DNA from: Amycolatopsis sp. CA-128772
GTDB taxonomy: Bacteria > Actinomycetota > Actinomycetes > Mycobacteriales > Pseudonocardiaceae
Direction of reading: 5' to 3'
Assembly (NCBI RefSeq): GCF_002904295.1
Contig: NZ_PPHG01000071.1
Location: 1-64,000, forward strand
DNA: 64,000 nt
Below, one piece after another: positions 25,479 to 35,137 of the stretch; position 1 is the stretch's first letter; the number at the start of each line of letters is the position of its first letter. The notes below the pieces were generated by a model. That model worked only from the letters and a program-made list of their open reading frames with translations, was not told the DNA's origin and did no database searches. The translations under genes and the position numbers were made by a program.

Positions 25479-26690
25479 CTAGCAGGCGCCGTTGTCCTGC
25501 CAGACGCCCCACTGGCCGGTGGTGCCGGGCTCTTCGCCCTGCGTCCACCACTTGGCCGTCCACTTGTGGCTGTTGTGCGAGACGACGTTGTCCTTGACGT
25601 AGACCTTCGTCCGGTCCCACTCCGCCGCGGTGCAGCTGCCGCCGCCCGGGGTGGTCGGGGTCGTCGTCGTCGTTACCGGCGGCGTCGTCTGCGGCGGGGT
25701 CGCGCCGGCGAACCGGACGCTGAACTTCGTGAAGTCCCAGTCGTTCTGCGGGACGTTGCTGCAGACACCGTTGTCCGTCGTGCCGACGCAGGCGCGGTCG
25801 CGGTTGACCGACCAGAACGTGAAGCGGCCGAGGCCGTGGCTGGTCGCGTAGTCGTACACCGTCTGGAAGTCCGAGGTGTAGAACATCTCGGCCGCGTCCG
25901 ACTTGCCGTTCATGCCGGAGAAGCCTTCGTGGGCGTACGCGGTCGCGCTGTCCCAGCCCATGTGCGACATCAGCAGGCCGTGCAGGGCCTCCAGCGCCGA
26001 CACCTGCGACGAGCCGCCGTTGAAGCCGCCGTCGAAGGGCATGATCGAGAAGTTGTTCGGCGTGAAGCCGATCGACTTCGCCTGGTCGAGCAGCTGCGTG
26101 CCGAACCAGCCGGTGCCGGCCGCGGTGCCCGGCATGGTCACCGACACGAACAGGCCCGGGTTGTTGGCCTGCAGCGTCTTCGCCGCGCCGAGTTCGTTCG
26201 CGATGGCCGCGGTGTTCTCGTACTCGGGTTCTTCGAGGTCGAAGTCGATCGCCTTGAGCGAGTACTTCGTGATGACCTGCTGGTAGGCGGCGGCCGTCGC
26301 GGCCACCGTGCCGCAGGTCTGGCCGAGTTTCGTGCCGCCGTAACCGCCGACGGACACCGAAACGTCGCCGCCCGCGCCGCGGATCCGCGAGATCACGCCC
26401 GCGACGGCGGTGTCGGAGGAGACGGCGGACGTGCCGTCCCAGGTCGGGCTGCAGCCGCCGCCGTTCGGGGCGAGGATGAACGCCAGCTGGAACGCCTTGA
26501 GCCCGGTCGCGTTCATCACGGTGATCGGGTCCGGCGGGTTGTTGCTCTGGGGCATCAGGTACGGCGCCGCGGCGTACCAGTTGTTGCTCAACGCCGCGGT
26601 CGCCGACGGTGCGCCGAGCACGAGGCTGACGGCGGTGGCGGCGAAAGTGGCGGCGGCGAGCCCGACGGCGGCCAGTCTGCTCCTGCGCAT
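25479..26690 (-). CDS. secreted GH18 chitinase with C-terminal chitin-binding module
   Basis: Extracellular chitin hydrolase, 403 residues. Signal peptide is residues 1-33 (RRSR start, cleavage after ATAA). The GH18 barrel follows with DVSVSVGGYGG and the catalytic motif AIDFDLEEPE, in which the Glu of DxDxE is present. A Pro/Thr linker (about residues 335-355) leads to a CBM5/12-type module with AEWDRTKVYVKDNVVSHN and WWTQGEEPGTTGQWGVW. ATG 26690 has GGAGG 7 nt upstream. A longer start at 26729 lacks a signal-peptide logic. Confidence 0.9.
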   Translation of the reverse strand: MRRSRLAAVGLAAATFAATAVSLVLGAPSATAALSNNWYAAAPYLMPQSNNPPDPITVMNATGLKAFQLAFILAPNGGGCSPTWDGTSAVSSDTAVAGVISRIRGAGGDVSVSVGGYGGTKLGQTCGTVAATAAAYQQVITKYSLKAIDFDLEEPEYENTAAIANELGAAKTLQANNPGLFVSVTMPGTAAGTGWFGTQLLDQAKSIGFTPNNFSIMPFDGGFNGGSSQVSALEALHGLLMSHMGWDSATAYAHEGFSGMNGKSDAAEMFYTSDFQTVYDYATSHGLGRFTFWSVNRDRACVGTTDNGVCSNVPQNDWDFTKFSVRFAGATPPQTTPPVTTTTTPTTPGGGSCTAAEWDRTKVYVKDNVVSHNSHKWTAKWWTQGEEPGTTGQWGVWQDNGAC

Positions 26691-26823
26691 GAGCTGTCCT
26701 CCCGGTGAGGGTCGAGGTGGACAGATCATTGGACTAGACCATTGGCGAAGTCAAGGCGCGAAAGTCGGTTCGGGGGAGCGCGCGGGCGAAAAGCGCCGGA
26801 ATATCCGAAATTTGTCCGCGGGA

Positions 26824-27014
26824 CTCACGCCGCGGGCGGCGAAGAGGGGCGCGAACGGGCCGCCGTCCACGGGGCTCACGCGGCGGGCGGCGAAAGGGGG
26901 AAGCCACCTTCGGCACTCACGCCGCGGGCGGCGAAGAGGGGCGCCACCCTCGGCGATCACACCGCCGGCGGCGAAAGGGGCACGCCACCCTCGGCGATCA
27001 CGCCGCGGGCAGCG
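26824..27014. repeat. tandem 40-51-bp repeats derived from the histidine-kinase 3' end
   Basis: Four units start at about 26824, 26875, 26916 and 26956 (lengths 51, 41, 40, 41) and a fifth partial unit begins at 26997. Plus-strand core is TCACGCCGCGGGCGGCGAA. The last copy is the real 3' end of the histidine kinase gene (codons for LPAA and the TGA). Each unit therefore carries a degenerate copy of that gene end plus about 25 nt of its downstream flank. Confidence 0.8.
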
Positions 27015-28071
27015 ACACGACCACCACCAAGCCACCCTCCGCGCGCGCCCGTGCTGTCACCTCGCCGCCGTGGGCGTGGGCCACCGAGCGGACGATCGAC
27101 AACCCGAGTCCGGTTCCCTCCGCCGCCACCCGGGCCCGGCGGTGGAACGGGTCGAACAGGGCCGGGACCTCCGCCGGGGGGATCACCGGGCCGCTGTTGG
27201 CGACCGCCAGTTCCACCCACCCCGGGCGCGACCGGGTCGTCACGCGCACCCAGCCGCCGGGCACGTTGTGGCGGATCGCGTTCTCCACCAGGTTGCCGGC
27301 CAGCCGTTCCAGCAGGACCGCGTCGCCGGCCGTCACCGCCTCGGCCAGCGACTGGTCCACCTCCGGCGGTGTCACGTGCGCGACGAGCGCCGCCAGGTCG
27401 ACCGGACCCGGCGTGGTCAGCGCGCTCTCCGACTTCGCCAGCAGCAGCAGTCCGCTGATCAGCTTCTCGTTCCGCGCGTTGATCTGCAGCAGCTTGCCGC
27501 CGAGCTCCCGGACGTCGCTCCCGCGGCGCATCGCCACCTCGACCAGCGACCGGTTGAGCGTGAGCGGGGTGCGCAGCTCGTGGGACGCGTTCGCGACGAA
27601 CCGGCGCTGGGCGTCGAACGACCGGTCGAGGCGCTCGACCATCACGTCGAACGCGTCGGCGAGGTCCTTCACCTCGTCGTCGGGCCCGCGCAGCGCGATC
27701 CGCGCCTGCCCGCCGGGGTCGGCCGCCGCGGCGATGCGGCGTGCCGTGTCCGTGACCTGCCGCAACGGCGCCAGCGCTCGGCCCGCCACCAGCCACCCCA
27801 GACCGGCCGCCAGGACCGCCACCGCGCCGAGGGCGATCGCGCCCTGCGTCAACAGGGACGTCGCCGCCGCCGCGCGCAGCTGCCGGGCCTGCTCGTCGAG
27901 GGCCTCCAGGGACGGCAGCGGCGGCGCGTCCGGGGGCGGCGCGCCCGCGAGCACCGTCACCCGCCGGCCGACCTGCCGCGTGAACAGCAGGTACGTCGCG
28001 CCCAGCAGCACCACGCCGGCCAGCAGGAACAGGCCGCCGTAGAGCACCGTGAGCCGCAGCCGGAGGTTCAC
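26998..28071 (-). CDS. sensor histidine kinase
   Basis: Membrane two-component sensor, 357 residues. Membrane helix 1 is about residues 7-30, the extracytoplasmic loop (about 31-75) is short and Pro-rich, and helix 2 is about 76-97. A HAMP domain follows, then the phosphoacceptor box FVANASHELRTPLT with His164, an N-box NLVENAIRHN and a G2 motif GTGLGLSIV. The stimulus is unknown. The start overlaps the response-regulator stop by 4 nt, so the two are translationally coupled. Confidence 0.93.
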   Translation of the reverse strand: MNLRLRLTVLYGGLFLLAGVVLLGATYLLFTRQVGRRVTVLAGAPPPDAPPLPSLEALDEQARQLRAAAATSLLTQGAIALGAVAVLAAGLGWLVAGRALAPLRQVTDTARRIAAAADPGGQARIALRGPDDEVKDLADAFDVMVERLDRSFDAQRRFVANASHELRTPLTLNRSLVEVAMRRGSDVRELGGKLLQINARNEKLISGLLLLAKSESALTTPGPVDLAALVAHVTPPEVDQSLAEAVTAGDAVLLERLAGNLVENAIRHNVPGGWVRVTTRSRPGWVELAVANSGPVIPPAEVPALFDPFHRRARVAAEGTGLGLSIVRSVAHAHGGEVTARARAEGGLVVVVSLPAA

Positions 28072-28724
28072 CGGAGCCGGTAGCCGACGCCGGTGACCGT
28101 CTCCACCTGCGGCGGGTCACCGAGCTTGCGGCGCAGTTTCAGGATGGTGAGCCGGACCGCGCCGGTGAACGGGTCCGCGTGCTCGTCCCACACCTTCTCC
28201 AGCAGGTGTTCGGCGGACACGGCGGCGCCGTCGGCGCGCAGCAGCTCGGTGAGCACGGCGAACTCCTTTCTGGACAGCGGGAGGCGGCGCCCGTCGCGGA
28301 ACGCCTCGTGCCGCGCGGGATCCAGCGTGACGCCGCGGCGGCGCAGCACCGGCGGGGCGGCCGGGCGGCAGCGCCGGCCCAGCGACTGGATGCGGGCGGC
28401 CAGCTCGGGGAACGCGAACGGCTTCGCGAGGTAGTCGTCGGCGCCGAGGGACAGTCCGGCGACGCGGTCGGTGACCTGCGCCGCGGCGGTCAGCATCAGC
28501 ACCCGCGTGGCCGCTTCGCCGGACACCAGCTCGCGGCAGACGTCGTCGCCGTGCACGACCGGCAGGTCCCGGTCGAGCACGACGACGTCGTAGTCGTGCA
28601 CGGCGATCCGCTCCAGCGCCGCGCCGCCGTCGAGCGCGATGTCGACGGCGTGGGCGTCCTCGCGCAGCCATTCCGCGATCGCGTCCGCGAGCATCGGCTC
28701 GTCCTCCACCACCAGGACCCGCAT
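28068..28724 (-). CDS. OmpR/PhoB-family response regulator
   Basis: A 218-residue transcription factor. Receiver domain has the acidic pair EDE at residues 7-9, phosphoacceptor Asp51 (VVVLDRDLP) and Lys in YLAKPFAFPEL. The winged helix C-terminus reads SRKEFAVLTELLRADGAAVS and KLRRKLGDP, with TVTGVGYRLR at the end. Partner kinase lies immediately downstream. The GT39 gene ends 36 nt upstream on the same strand, so it may be co-transcribed or regulated. Confidence 0.94.
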   Translation of the reverse strand: MRVLVVEDEPMLADAIAEWLREDAHAVDIALDGGAALERIAVHDYDVVVLDRDLPVVHGDDVCRELVSGEAATRVLMLTAAAQVTDRVAGLSLGADDYLAKPFAFPELAARIQSLGRRCRPAAPPVLRRRGVTLDPARHEAFRDGRRLPLSRKEFAVLTELLRADGAAVSAEHLLEKVWDEHADPFTGAVRLTILKLRRKLGDPPQVETVTGVGYRLR

Positions 28725-28760
28725 GCCCCCGATGATCGCCGCGGCGGTGTTTCTTCGCCG

Positions 28761-30590
28761 TTAGCGGCAGCGGTAGAGCGTGTCCGCGCCGCCGAGGAAC
28801 CGCCCGCGGGCCGCCCGGCCGCCGTAGCCGGCGGGGTCGACGACCGTGCAGTGGCCCTCGATCCAGCGTTGCCGTTCGCGCTGGACGGGGCTCTGCGGCG
28901 GCCCGGGCGGCGCGCCCGTACCGCTCAGCACGAAAGGCAGCTTGCCTTCGGCGAGCCACCGGTCGAGCTGCGCGACCGACGGCGCGTCGTCGCGGCCGCC
29001 GAACCCGCCCATGCCGATCACGGTCGCGTCGGAGTCGATCAGGAACGGCGCGACCGCGCCCGCCTCGGCGTTCACCGCGAGGGTGATCTCGGTGCCGTTG
29101 CGGCGGGCGTAGCCGAGGATGCGCCGCTGCTCGTCCGACAGCGTCGTCGCGCCGTCGCCACCGGCGAGCAGCGGCCGCGGTCCACCGGGTGACGGCGGCG
29201 GAAGGGCTTCGGGGCCGGTCGGGGGCCCGGCGGCGGGCAGCGTCCCGGCGGACGTGCTCTGCGCGGCGGCGTACGACCACACGGCGGGCGTGAGCAGCAG
29301 CGGCACCAGTGCGGCGACGAGCGTGAGCCGGCTGCGCGCGGAGAGGAGCCCGGCGATGGCGGCGACGCCCGTGCCGAGCACCGCCCAGCGCGTCCAGCCG
29401 TGGAAGGAGGTGTCACGCGAGGCCAGCACGAACGCCCACGCCGCGGTGAGCGCGATGGCCAGGGGGAGCAGGGTGCGCCGGTACCGCCGCCACAGCAACG
29501 CCAGGCCCGCGGCGGACACCGCGGCGACGGCGGGGGCCATCGCCGTCGTGTAGTACGGGTGCCAGATGCCGCCGGCGAAGCTGAAGACCACGCCGGTGAC
29601 GAGCAGCCAGCCGCCCCAGAGCAGCCAGCCGGCGTCGCGCCACCGGCGCCCGATGACGACCAGCACGAGGAGCGCGAGGGGCAGCAGCCACGAGATCTGC
29701 CCGCCGACGACGTCGTTGAACATCCGGCCGGGTCCGGGGTCGCCGCCGAACGACGACAGGGTCTGCTGCCCGTTGCGCATGATCATCATGCCACCGCCTT
29801 CGCCGTTGCTCCTGAGGCGGCCGAAGCCGTTGTAGCCGAAGACGAGGTCCCACGCGGAGCCGTCCTCACTGCCGCCCATGTACGGCTTGGCGCCGGGCCA
29901 CCAGTCGTACAGGGCGACCCACCAGAACGACGAGACGGCCAGCACGACCCCGGCGCCGAGCAGGTCGAGGAGCCTTCGCCGGACGGGCGCGGCGGTCCCG
30001 GCGAAGGAGGCGAGCGCGAACGCCGGAACGACGATCCACGCCTGCAGCATCTTGGTCAGGAAGCCGCAGCCGAGGAAGAAGGCGCACCAGAACAGCCACT
30101 TCCGCCCTTCTTGGAAGGAGCGGGTCAGCGCGTACGCGGCGGCCACCAGGAAGAGGACGAGCAGGGCGTCGGGGTTGTTGTCGCGGTTGATGATCACCGT
30201 GACCGGCGTGAGCGCCAGGATGACGGCGGCGAGCAGGGCGACGTTCTCGCCCGCCCACCGCCGGACGGTCCGGTGCAGCAGGAAGACCGCCGCGACGCCT
30301 TCGAGCACCTGGGGCAGCAGCAGCGCCCAGCCGTGGTAGCCGAAGACGAGGACGGAAAGCGCTTGCGGCCACAGCGCGAGCGGCGGTTTGTCGACGGTGA
30401 CGACACCGTAGGGGTCGAAGGAGCCGAAGAGGAAGTGGATGAAACTGCTCGTCATCGACTCCGCGGCGGCGGCGTAGTAGGTGTTGCCGAGCTGGCCGGC
30501 ACCGATCTTCCAGGCGTAGAGAACGGCGGCGCCGAGGCAGACGAGGAGAATCGCCCGGGAACGCGTCTTCGGAGGGGCGGCGGTGATCAT
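28761..30590 (-). CDS. GT39-family membrane glycosyltransferase
   Basis: A 609-residue polytopic protein of the ArnT/PMT superfamily (GT-C fold), which transfers sugars from polyprenyl-phosphate donors on the outer face of the membrane. The catalytic acidic loop after helix 1 reads FGSFDPYGVVTVDKPPLALW. Further segments are INRDNNPDALLVLFLVAA and GFLTKMLQAW. About 11 membrane helices, then a soluble C-terminal domain of about 150 residues with an IDSDATVIGMGGFGGRD segment. The acceptor is unknown. It lies 44 nt after cobN and before the two-component genes. Confidence 0.88.
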   Translation of the reverse strand: MITAAPPKTRSRAILLVCLGAAVLYAWKIGAGQLGNTYYAAAAESMTSSFIHFLFGSFDPYGVVTVDKPPLALWPQALSVLVFGYHGWALLLPQVLEGVAAVFLLHRTVRRWAGENVALLAAVILALTPVTVIINRDNNPDALLVLFLVAAAYALTRSFQEGRKWLFWCAFFLGCGFLTKMLQAWIVVPAFALASFAGTAAPVRRRLLDLLGAGVVLAVSSFWWVALYDWWPGAKPYMGGSEDGSAWDLVFGYNGFGRLRSNGEGGGMMIMRNGQQTLSSFGGDPGPGRMFNDVVGGQISWLLPLALLVLVVIGRRWRDAGWLLWGGWLLVTGVVFSFAGGIWHPYYTTAMAPAVAAVSAAGLALLWRRYRRTLLPLAIALTAAWAFVLASRDTSFHGWTRWAVLGTGVAAIAGLLSARSRLTLVAALVPLLLTPAVWSYAAAQSTSAGTLPAAGPPTGPEALPPPSPGGPRPLLAGGDGATTLSDEQRRILGYARRNGTEITLAVNAEAGAVAPFLIDSDATVIGMGGFGGRDDAPSVAQLDRWLAEGKLPFVLSGTGAPPGPPQSPVQRERQRWIEGHCTVVDPAGYGGRAARGRFLGGADTLYRCR

Positions 30591-30634
30591 GCCGCCACCC
30601 CACTCCGGCGCGCGTTTCCCGGGCGTTTCGGGCG

Positions 30635-33600
30635 TCAGTCGGACTCGAGGTCACCCTCCAGCGACAGGTACACCTCGCGCATCTGCGCCAGCAGCTCCGG
30701 GTCCGGTTCCGCCCACAGCCCGCGGTCCGCCGCCTCGTTCAGCCGCTCCACGATCCCGCGCAGGGCCCACGGGTTCGCCTGGCGGAGGAACTCCTGGTTC
30801 ACCTCGTCCAGCACGTACGACTCGGTCAGCTTCTCGTACATCCAGTCGCCGACCACGCCCGCGGTTGCGTCGAAGCCGAACAGGTAGTCCACTGTGGCCG
30901 CCAGCTCGAACGCGCCCTTGTAGCCGTGACGCCGCATCGCGGCCAGCCAGCGCGGGTTCACCACGCGGGCGCGGAACACCCGGGCCGTCTCCTCGCCGAG
31001 CGTCCGCGTGCGGACCGCGTCCGGGGACGTGCTGTCGCCCACATAGGACGCCGGGGCCGCGCCGGTCAGGGCGCGGACCGTCGCGATCATCCCGCCGTGG
31101 TACTGGAAGTAGTCGTCCGAGTCCGCGATGTCGTGCTCGCGCGTGTCGGTGTTCTTCGCCGCCACCACGATGCGCTTGTACGAGCTCTCCATGTCCTCGC
31201 GCGCCGGGCGGCCGTCCAGGTCGCGGCCGTACGCGAAGCCGCCCCAGACCGCGTACACCTCGGCGAGGTCTTTGTCGTCGCGCCAGTTGCCGCTGTCCAT
31301 CAGCGGGAGCAGGCCGGCGCCGTACGCGCCCGGCTTCGACCCGAAGATCCGGGTCGTCGCGCGCCGGGCGTCGCCGTGGGAAGCCAGGTCGGCAGCCACG
31401 TGCGCGCGGACGAAGTTCTCCGAGTCCGGTTCGTCCAACGAGGCCACCAGCCGCACGGCGTCGTCCATCAGCGCGATCACGTGCGGGAAGGCGTCGCGGA
31501 AGAAGCCGCTGATCCGGATTGTGACGTCGATCCGCGGCCGGCCCAGCTCGTCCAGGGGGATCGCCTCGATGCCCGTGACGCGCCGCGAAGCCTCGTCCCA
31601 GACCGGCTGGACGCCCAGCAGGGCCAGGACTTCCGCCGCGTCGTCGCCGGACGTCCGCATCGCCGACGTGCCCCACACCGACAGCCCGACCGACCGCGGC
31701 CAGTCGCCGGTGTCCTCGCGGTAGCGCTTCAGAAGCGAGTCCGCCAGCGCCTGCCCGGTTTCCCAGGCCAGCCGGCTCGGGATGGCCTTCGGGTCGACGG
31801 TGTAGAAGTTCCGCCCGGTCGGCAGCACGTTGATCAGCCCGCGCAGCGGCGATCCGCTCGGCCCGGCCGGGATGTACCCGCCGTCCAGCGCGTGCAGCAC
31901 GGCGTCCAGCTCGGCGGACGTCCCCGCCAGCCGGGGCACGATTTCCTCCGCGGCGAACGAAAGCACCCGCGCGACCTGCGGGTCCGGGGCGACCGACGCG
32001 ACCGCGGTCGCGTCCCAGCCCCGCATCTCCATCGTCTGTACGAGCTCGCGGGCCGTCTTCTCGACCGCGTCCACTTCGGTCATCGGCGCGTCTTCCTTGA
32101 GCCCCAGTGCGGAGCGCAGGCCGGGCACCGCGCCCTGCTTGCCGCCCCACATCTGCGATGCGCGCAGCATCGCCAGCACCAGGTTGACGCGGGCCTCGCC
32201 GGTCGGCGCCGCGCCCAGGACGTGCAGCCCGTCGCGGATCTGCGCGTCCTTGACCTCGCACAGCCAGCCGTCGATGTGCAGCAGGAAGTCGTCGAACTCC
32301 GCGTCGTGCGGCCGTTCGTCGATGCCGAGGTCGTGGTCCAGCTTGGCCGCCTGGATCAGGGTCCAGATCTGCTGGCGCACGGCCGGCAGCTTCGCCGGGT
32401 CCATCGCCGCGATGTTCGCGTGCTCGTCGAGCAGCTGCTCCAGCCGCGCCATGTCGCCGTAGGACTCCGCGCGGGCCATCGGCGGGATGAGGTGGTCGAC
32501 GATCGTCGCGTGCGCCCGCCGCTTCGCCTGCGCGCCCTCGCCCGGGTCGTTGATCAGGAAGGGGTAGACCAGCGGCAGGTTCCCGAGCACGGCGTCCGGC
32601 GCGCACGACGCCGAGAGCCCCGCGGTCTTGCCCGGCAGCCACTCCAGCGACCCGTGCTTGCCGAGGTGGACGACGGCGTGCGCGCCGAACTCCTCCTCCA
32701 GCCACCGGTACGCGGCCAGGTAGTGGTGGCTCGGCGGCAGGTCCGGGTTGTGGTAGATCGCGACCGGGTTCTCGCCGAACCCGCGCGGCGGCTGGATCAT
32801 GATGATCACGTTGCCGCTCTGCAGGGACGCCAGCACGATGTCGCCGTTGTCGACGTACAGCTCGCCGGGCGCCGGGCCCCAGTGCTCCTCGACGCCTTCG
32901 CGCAGCTCGGCGGGCAGGGCCTCGAACCACGAGCGGTACCGCGCGGCCGGGACGCGGATCGGGTTCCCGGCCAGCTGTTCCTCGGTGAGCCACTCCGGGT
33001 CCTGGCCGCCGGCGGCGATCAGCGCGTGGATCAGCGCGTCGCCGTCGGGCTGGTCGGTGCCGGTCGGGTCGACGCCCGGGAAGGCGTCCGGCCCCAGGTC
33101 GTAACCCACAGCGCGCATCCGCCGCAGCAGCTCGATCGCCGACGCGGGCGTGTCGAGCCCGACCGCGTTGCCGACGCGCGAGTGCTTCGTCGGGTACGCG
33201 GACAGCATCAGCGCGATGCGGCGTTCCGCGGGCGGCGTGTACCGCAGCCGGGCGTGCGCCAGCGCGATGCGGGCGACGCGGGACGCGCGTTCGGCGTCCG
33301 GCACGTACCGGGGGAGGCCGTCTTCGTCGAGTTCCTTGAACGAGAACGGCACCGTGATCAGCCGTCCGTCGAACTCGGGCACGGCCATCTGGTTGCCGGC
33401 GTCGAGCGGCGAGAGGCCGTCGTCGCTGGCCGCCCACGTCTCGCGGTCGCTGGTCAGGCACAGCGCCTGCAGGATCGGCACGTCGAGCGCGGCCATCTCG
33501 GCGACGTCCCACGCCTCGTCGTCACCGCCCGCGCCCACCTCGGACGGCCGCGTGCCGCCCGCCGCGAGCACGGTGACCAGCAGGGCGTCCACGGAGGCCA

Positions 33601-34198
33601 GCTCGGCCATCATCTCGGGCTCGCGCGTACGCAGCGAAGCACAGTAGATCGGCAACGCGCGCCCGCCCGCCGCCTCGATCTCGTCGGCGAGCGCGTGCAC
33701 GAACGCCGTGTTCCCGGACAGGTGGTGCGCGCGGTAGTACAGGATGCCGATGACCGGGCCCTCGGCGCGTGACGGCCGCTCGAGGATGCCCCATTCGGGC
33801 TGGCGAGCGGGCGGCTCGAAGCCGTCGCCGGTGAGCAGCAGCGTGTCGGAGAGGAACCGGTGCAGCTGGGTGAGGTTCGCCGGGCCGCCCTGCGCGAGGT
33901 AGGCGTGGGCCTCGGCGGCGATCCCGGCCGGGACGGTCGAGAGCTTCATCAGCTCGGCGTCCGGCGTCTGCTCGCCGCCGAGGACGACGACGTGCGCGCC
34001 CGACGCCCGCAGCGCGTCCAGGCCGTCCTGCCAGCTCCGCGGCGTGCCGAGGATCCGCGCGACGACGATCTTGACGCCGTCGAGCAGCCCCGGCAGCTCG
34101 GCGACGTCGAGCCGGGACGGGTTGCCGAGCCGGTACTCGCGGTCGCTGGAGCGGGCGCTGAGCAGGTCGGTGTCCGAAGTGGACAGAAGCAGGATCAC
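30635..34198 (-). CDS. cobN: cobaltochelatase subunit CobN
   Basis: Large subunit of the ATP-dependent aerobic cobalt chelatase, inserting Co(II) into hydrogenobyrinic acid a,c-diamide. 1187 residues, normal for actinobacteria. Family segments include FLSDTLLLTGDGFEPP, LVVTVLAAGGTRPSE-like regions, HLGKHGSLEWLPGKTAGLS and GRNFYTVDPKAIPS. The GTG at 34198 starts VILLLSTSDTDLL and has GAGGAGG 7 nt before it. The leader carries a cobalamin riboswitch. Its ATPase partner is the ChlID protein 14 kb away. Confidence 0.97.
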   Translation of the reverse strand: MILLLSTSDTDLLSARSSDREYRLGNPSRLDVAELPGLLDGVKIVVARILGTPRSWQDGLDALRASGAHVVVLGGEQTPDAELMKLSTVPAGIAAEAHAYLAQGGPANLTQLHRFLSDTLLLTGDGFEPPARQPEWGILERPSRAEGPVIGILYYRAHHLSGNTAFVHALADEIEAAGGRALPIYCASLRTREPEMMAELASVDALLVTVLAAGGTRPSEVGAGGDDEAWDVAEMAALDVPILQALCLTSDRETWAASDDGLSPLDAGNQMAVPEFDGRLITVPFSFKELDEDGLPRYVPDAERASRVARIALAHARLRYTPPAERRIALMLSAYPTKHSRVGNAVGLDTPASAIELLRRMRAVGYDLGPDAFPGVDPTGTDQPDGDALIHALIAAGGQDPEWLTEEQLAGNPIRVPAARYRSWFEALPAELREGVEEHWGPAPGELYVDNGDIVLASLQSGNVIIMIQPPRGFGENPVAIYHNPDLPPSHHYLAAYRWLEEEFGAHAVVHLGKHGSLEWLPGKTAGLSASCAPDAVLGNLPLVYPFLINDPGEGAQAKRRAHATIVDHLIPPMARAESYGDMARLEQLLDEHANIAAMDPAKLPAVRQQIWTLIQAAKLDHDLGIDERPHDAEFDDFLLHIDGWLCEVKDAQIRDGLHVLGAAPTGEARVNLVLAMLRASQMWGGKQGAVPGLRSALGLKEDAPMTEVDAVEKTARELVQTMEMRGWDATAVASVAPDPQVARVLSFAAEEIVPRLAGTSAELDAVLHALDGGYIPAGPSGSPLRGLINVLPTGRNFYTVDPKAIPSRLAWETGQALADSLLKRYREDTGDWPRSVGLSVWGTSAMRTSGDDAAEVLALLGVQPVWDEASRRVTGIEAIPLDELGRPRIDVTIRISGFFRDAFPHVIALMDDAVRLVASLDEPDSENFVRAHVAADLASHGDARRATTRIFGSKPGAYGAGLLPLMDSGNWRDDKDLAEVYAVWGGFAYGRDLDGRPAREDMESSYKRIVVAAKNTDTREHDIADSDDYFQYHGGMIATVRALTGAAPASYVGDSTSPDAVRTRTLGEETARVFRARVVNPRWLAAMRRHGYKGAFELAATVDYLFGFDATAGVVGDWMYEKLTESYVLDEVNQEFLRQANPWALRGIVERLNEAADRGLWAEPDPELLAQMREVYLSLEGDLESD

Positions 34199-34234
34199 GA
34201 GGTTCCTCCTCGGGGTCCGCGCCCCGGGTAGTGC

Positions 34235-34360
34235 GGGCGCGCCGGCCGGAGTTCCTGGCTCCCGGAGAGCACCGTCTCCGGTCACAGTGGCGGGACCGCC
34301 CCGGATTTCCACCGGGTTCCTCCACCTGCCGACGCGTGGGTATCGCACCCACTCTCCGGT
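34235..34360 (-). ncRNA. cobalamin riboswitch upstream of cobN
   Basis: On the minus strand the conserved core of RF00174 is visible: GAGGAACCCGGTGGAAATCC, then GGTCCCGCCACTGTGACCGG, and the B12 box GAGCCAGGAACTC at about 34250-34262. A GC hairpin between the B12 box and the SD (CCCGGGGCGC region) could sequester the start. It should repress cobN when adenosylcobalamin is plentiful. End points are approximate. Confidence 0.88.
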
Positions 34361-34408
34361 GCCGGTCGAGGCGCGTCAAGGTGACGTTGCCCCGGGTAAC
34401 CTGACGGC

Positions 34409-35137
34409 TTGGAATCCCTTCTCCGGAGCTTCACCGCCGCGCAGTCGACCGGGCAGCCGTACCGCCACCCCACGGCGGCCGAGCTCGAAACCGCCGAAAC
34501 CGGCTTCGCCGCCCTGCTCGATGGCCGTCCCCATCGCCTTTCCGACCTGGGATTCTCCGTGACCGGCGACGCCCTCGCCGTCCAGGAGCCCGGCTCCGAG
34601 CGCGCGTGGGGGCTCTACGCGATCGACCGGTCCGCGCCGCCGTCGCTGGTGATCGAGGTGCCGCACGCCTCCTCGGACCTGCGCACGGACCGGCTCGGCC
34701 TGGCCCTGTTCCGGCGGGTCCCCGGCGCGGTGCTGGCCGTCGCGGGCGCCCACCGCCGCCGGGAGGACCCCGCGCACGACGTACGGACGGTCTTCCACGT
34801 CGTCACCACGCTGCTCGCCCGGCGCGGCCTGCCGCAGGTCCAGCTGCACGGCTTCAACGACCGCACCCTCCCCACGGCCGACGTCGTCCTCTCGGCCGGC
34901 GCGGCCGAGGCCGGGGACGCGGCCCGCCGGGCAGCCGACCGGCTGGAGACCGCCGGCTTCCGCGTCTGCCGGGCCTGGGCCGAGCTCTGCCGCGGCCTGG
35001 CCGGGACGACGAACGTCCAGAGCCAGGCCGCCGGCGCGACGCCGTTCCTGCACGTCGAACTGAGCCGGACCGCCCGCGAGACCCGCCGCGACGCCGTCGT
35101 CGACGCGCTCGCCGAGGCCGACCTGCGCAAGCCCTAG
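34409..35137 (+). CDS. hypothetical protein, possible N-formylglutamate-amidohydrolase-like
   Basis: A 242-residue soluble protein I cannot name with confidence. Conserved-looking polar motifs VIEVPHASSDLRTD, VAGAHRR, TVFHVVTTLL and PQVQLHGF, and a final HVELSRTAR, resemble the layout of N-formylglutamate amidohydrolase-type zinc hydrolases (Glu/His ligands). The start is a TTG at 34409 with no obvious SD. It is divergent from the cobN riboswitch leader and convergent with the XRE gene, whose stop codon it overlaps. A role in cobalamin metabolism is possible only by position. Confidence 0.6.
   Translation: MESLLRSFTAAQSTGQPYRHPTAAELETAETGFAALLDGRPHRLSDLGFSVTGDALAVQEPGSERAWGLYAIDRSAPPSLVIEVPHASSDLRTDRLGLALFRRVPGAVLAVAGAHRRREDPAHDVRTVFHVVTTLLARRGLPQVQLHGFNDRTLPTADVVLSAGAAEAGDAARRAADRLETAGFRVCRAWAELCRGLAGTTNVQSQAAGATPFLHVELSRTARETRRDAVVDALAEADLRKP

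Noticed and set aside
30926-33772. 948-codon frame opposite cobN
   Set aside because: Arg/Val-rich antisense shadow; cobN is continuous and recognisable on the other strand.
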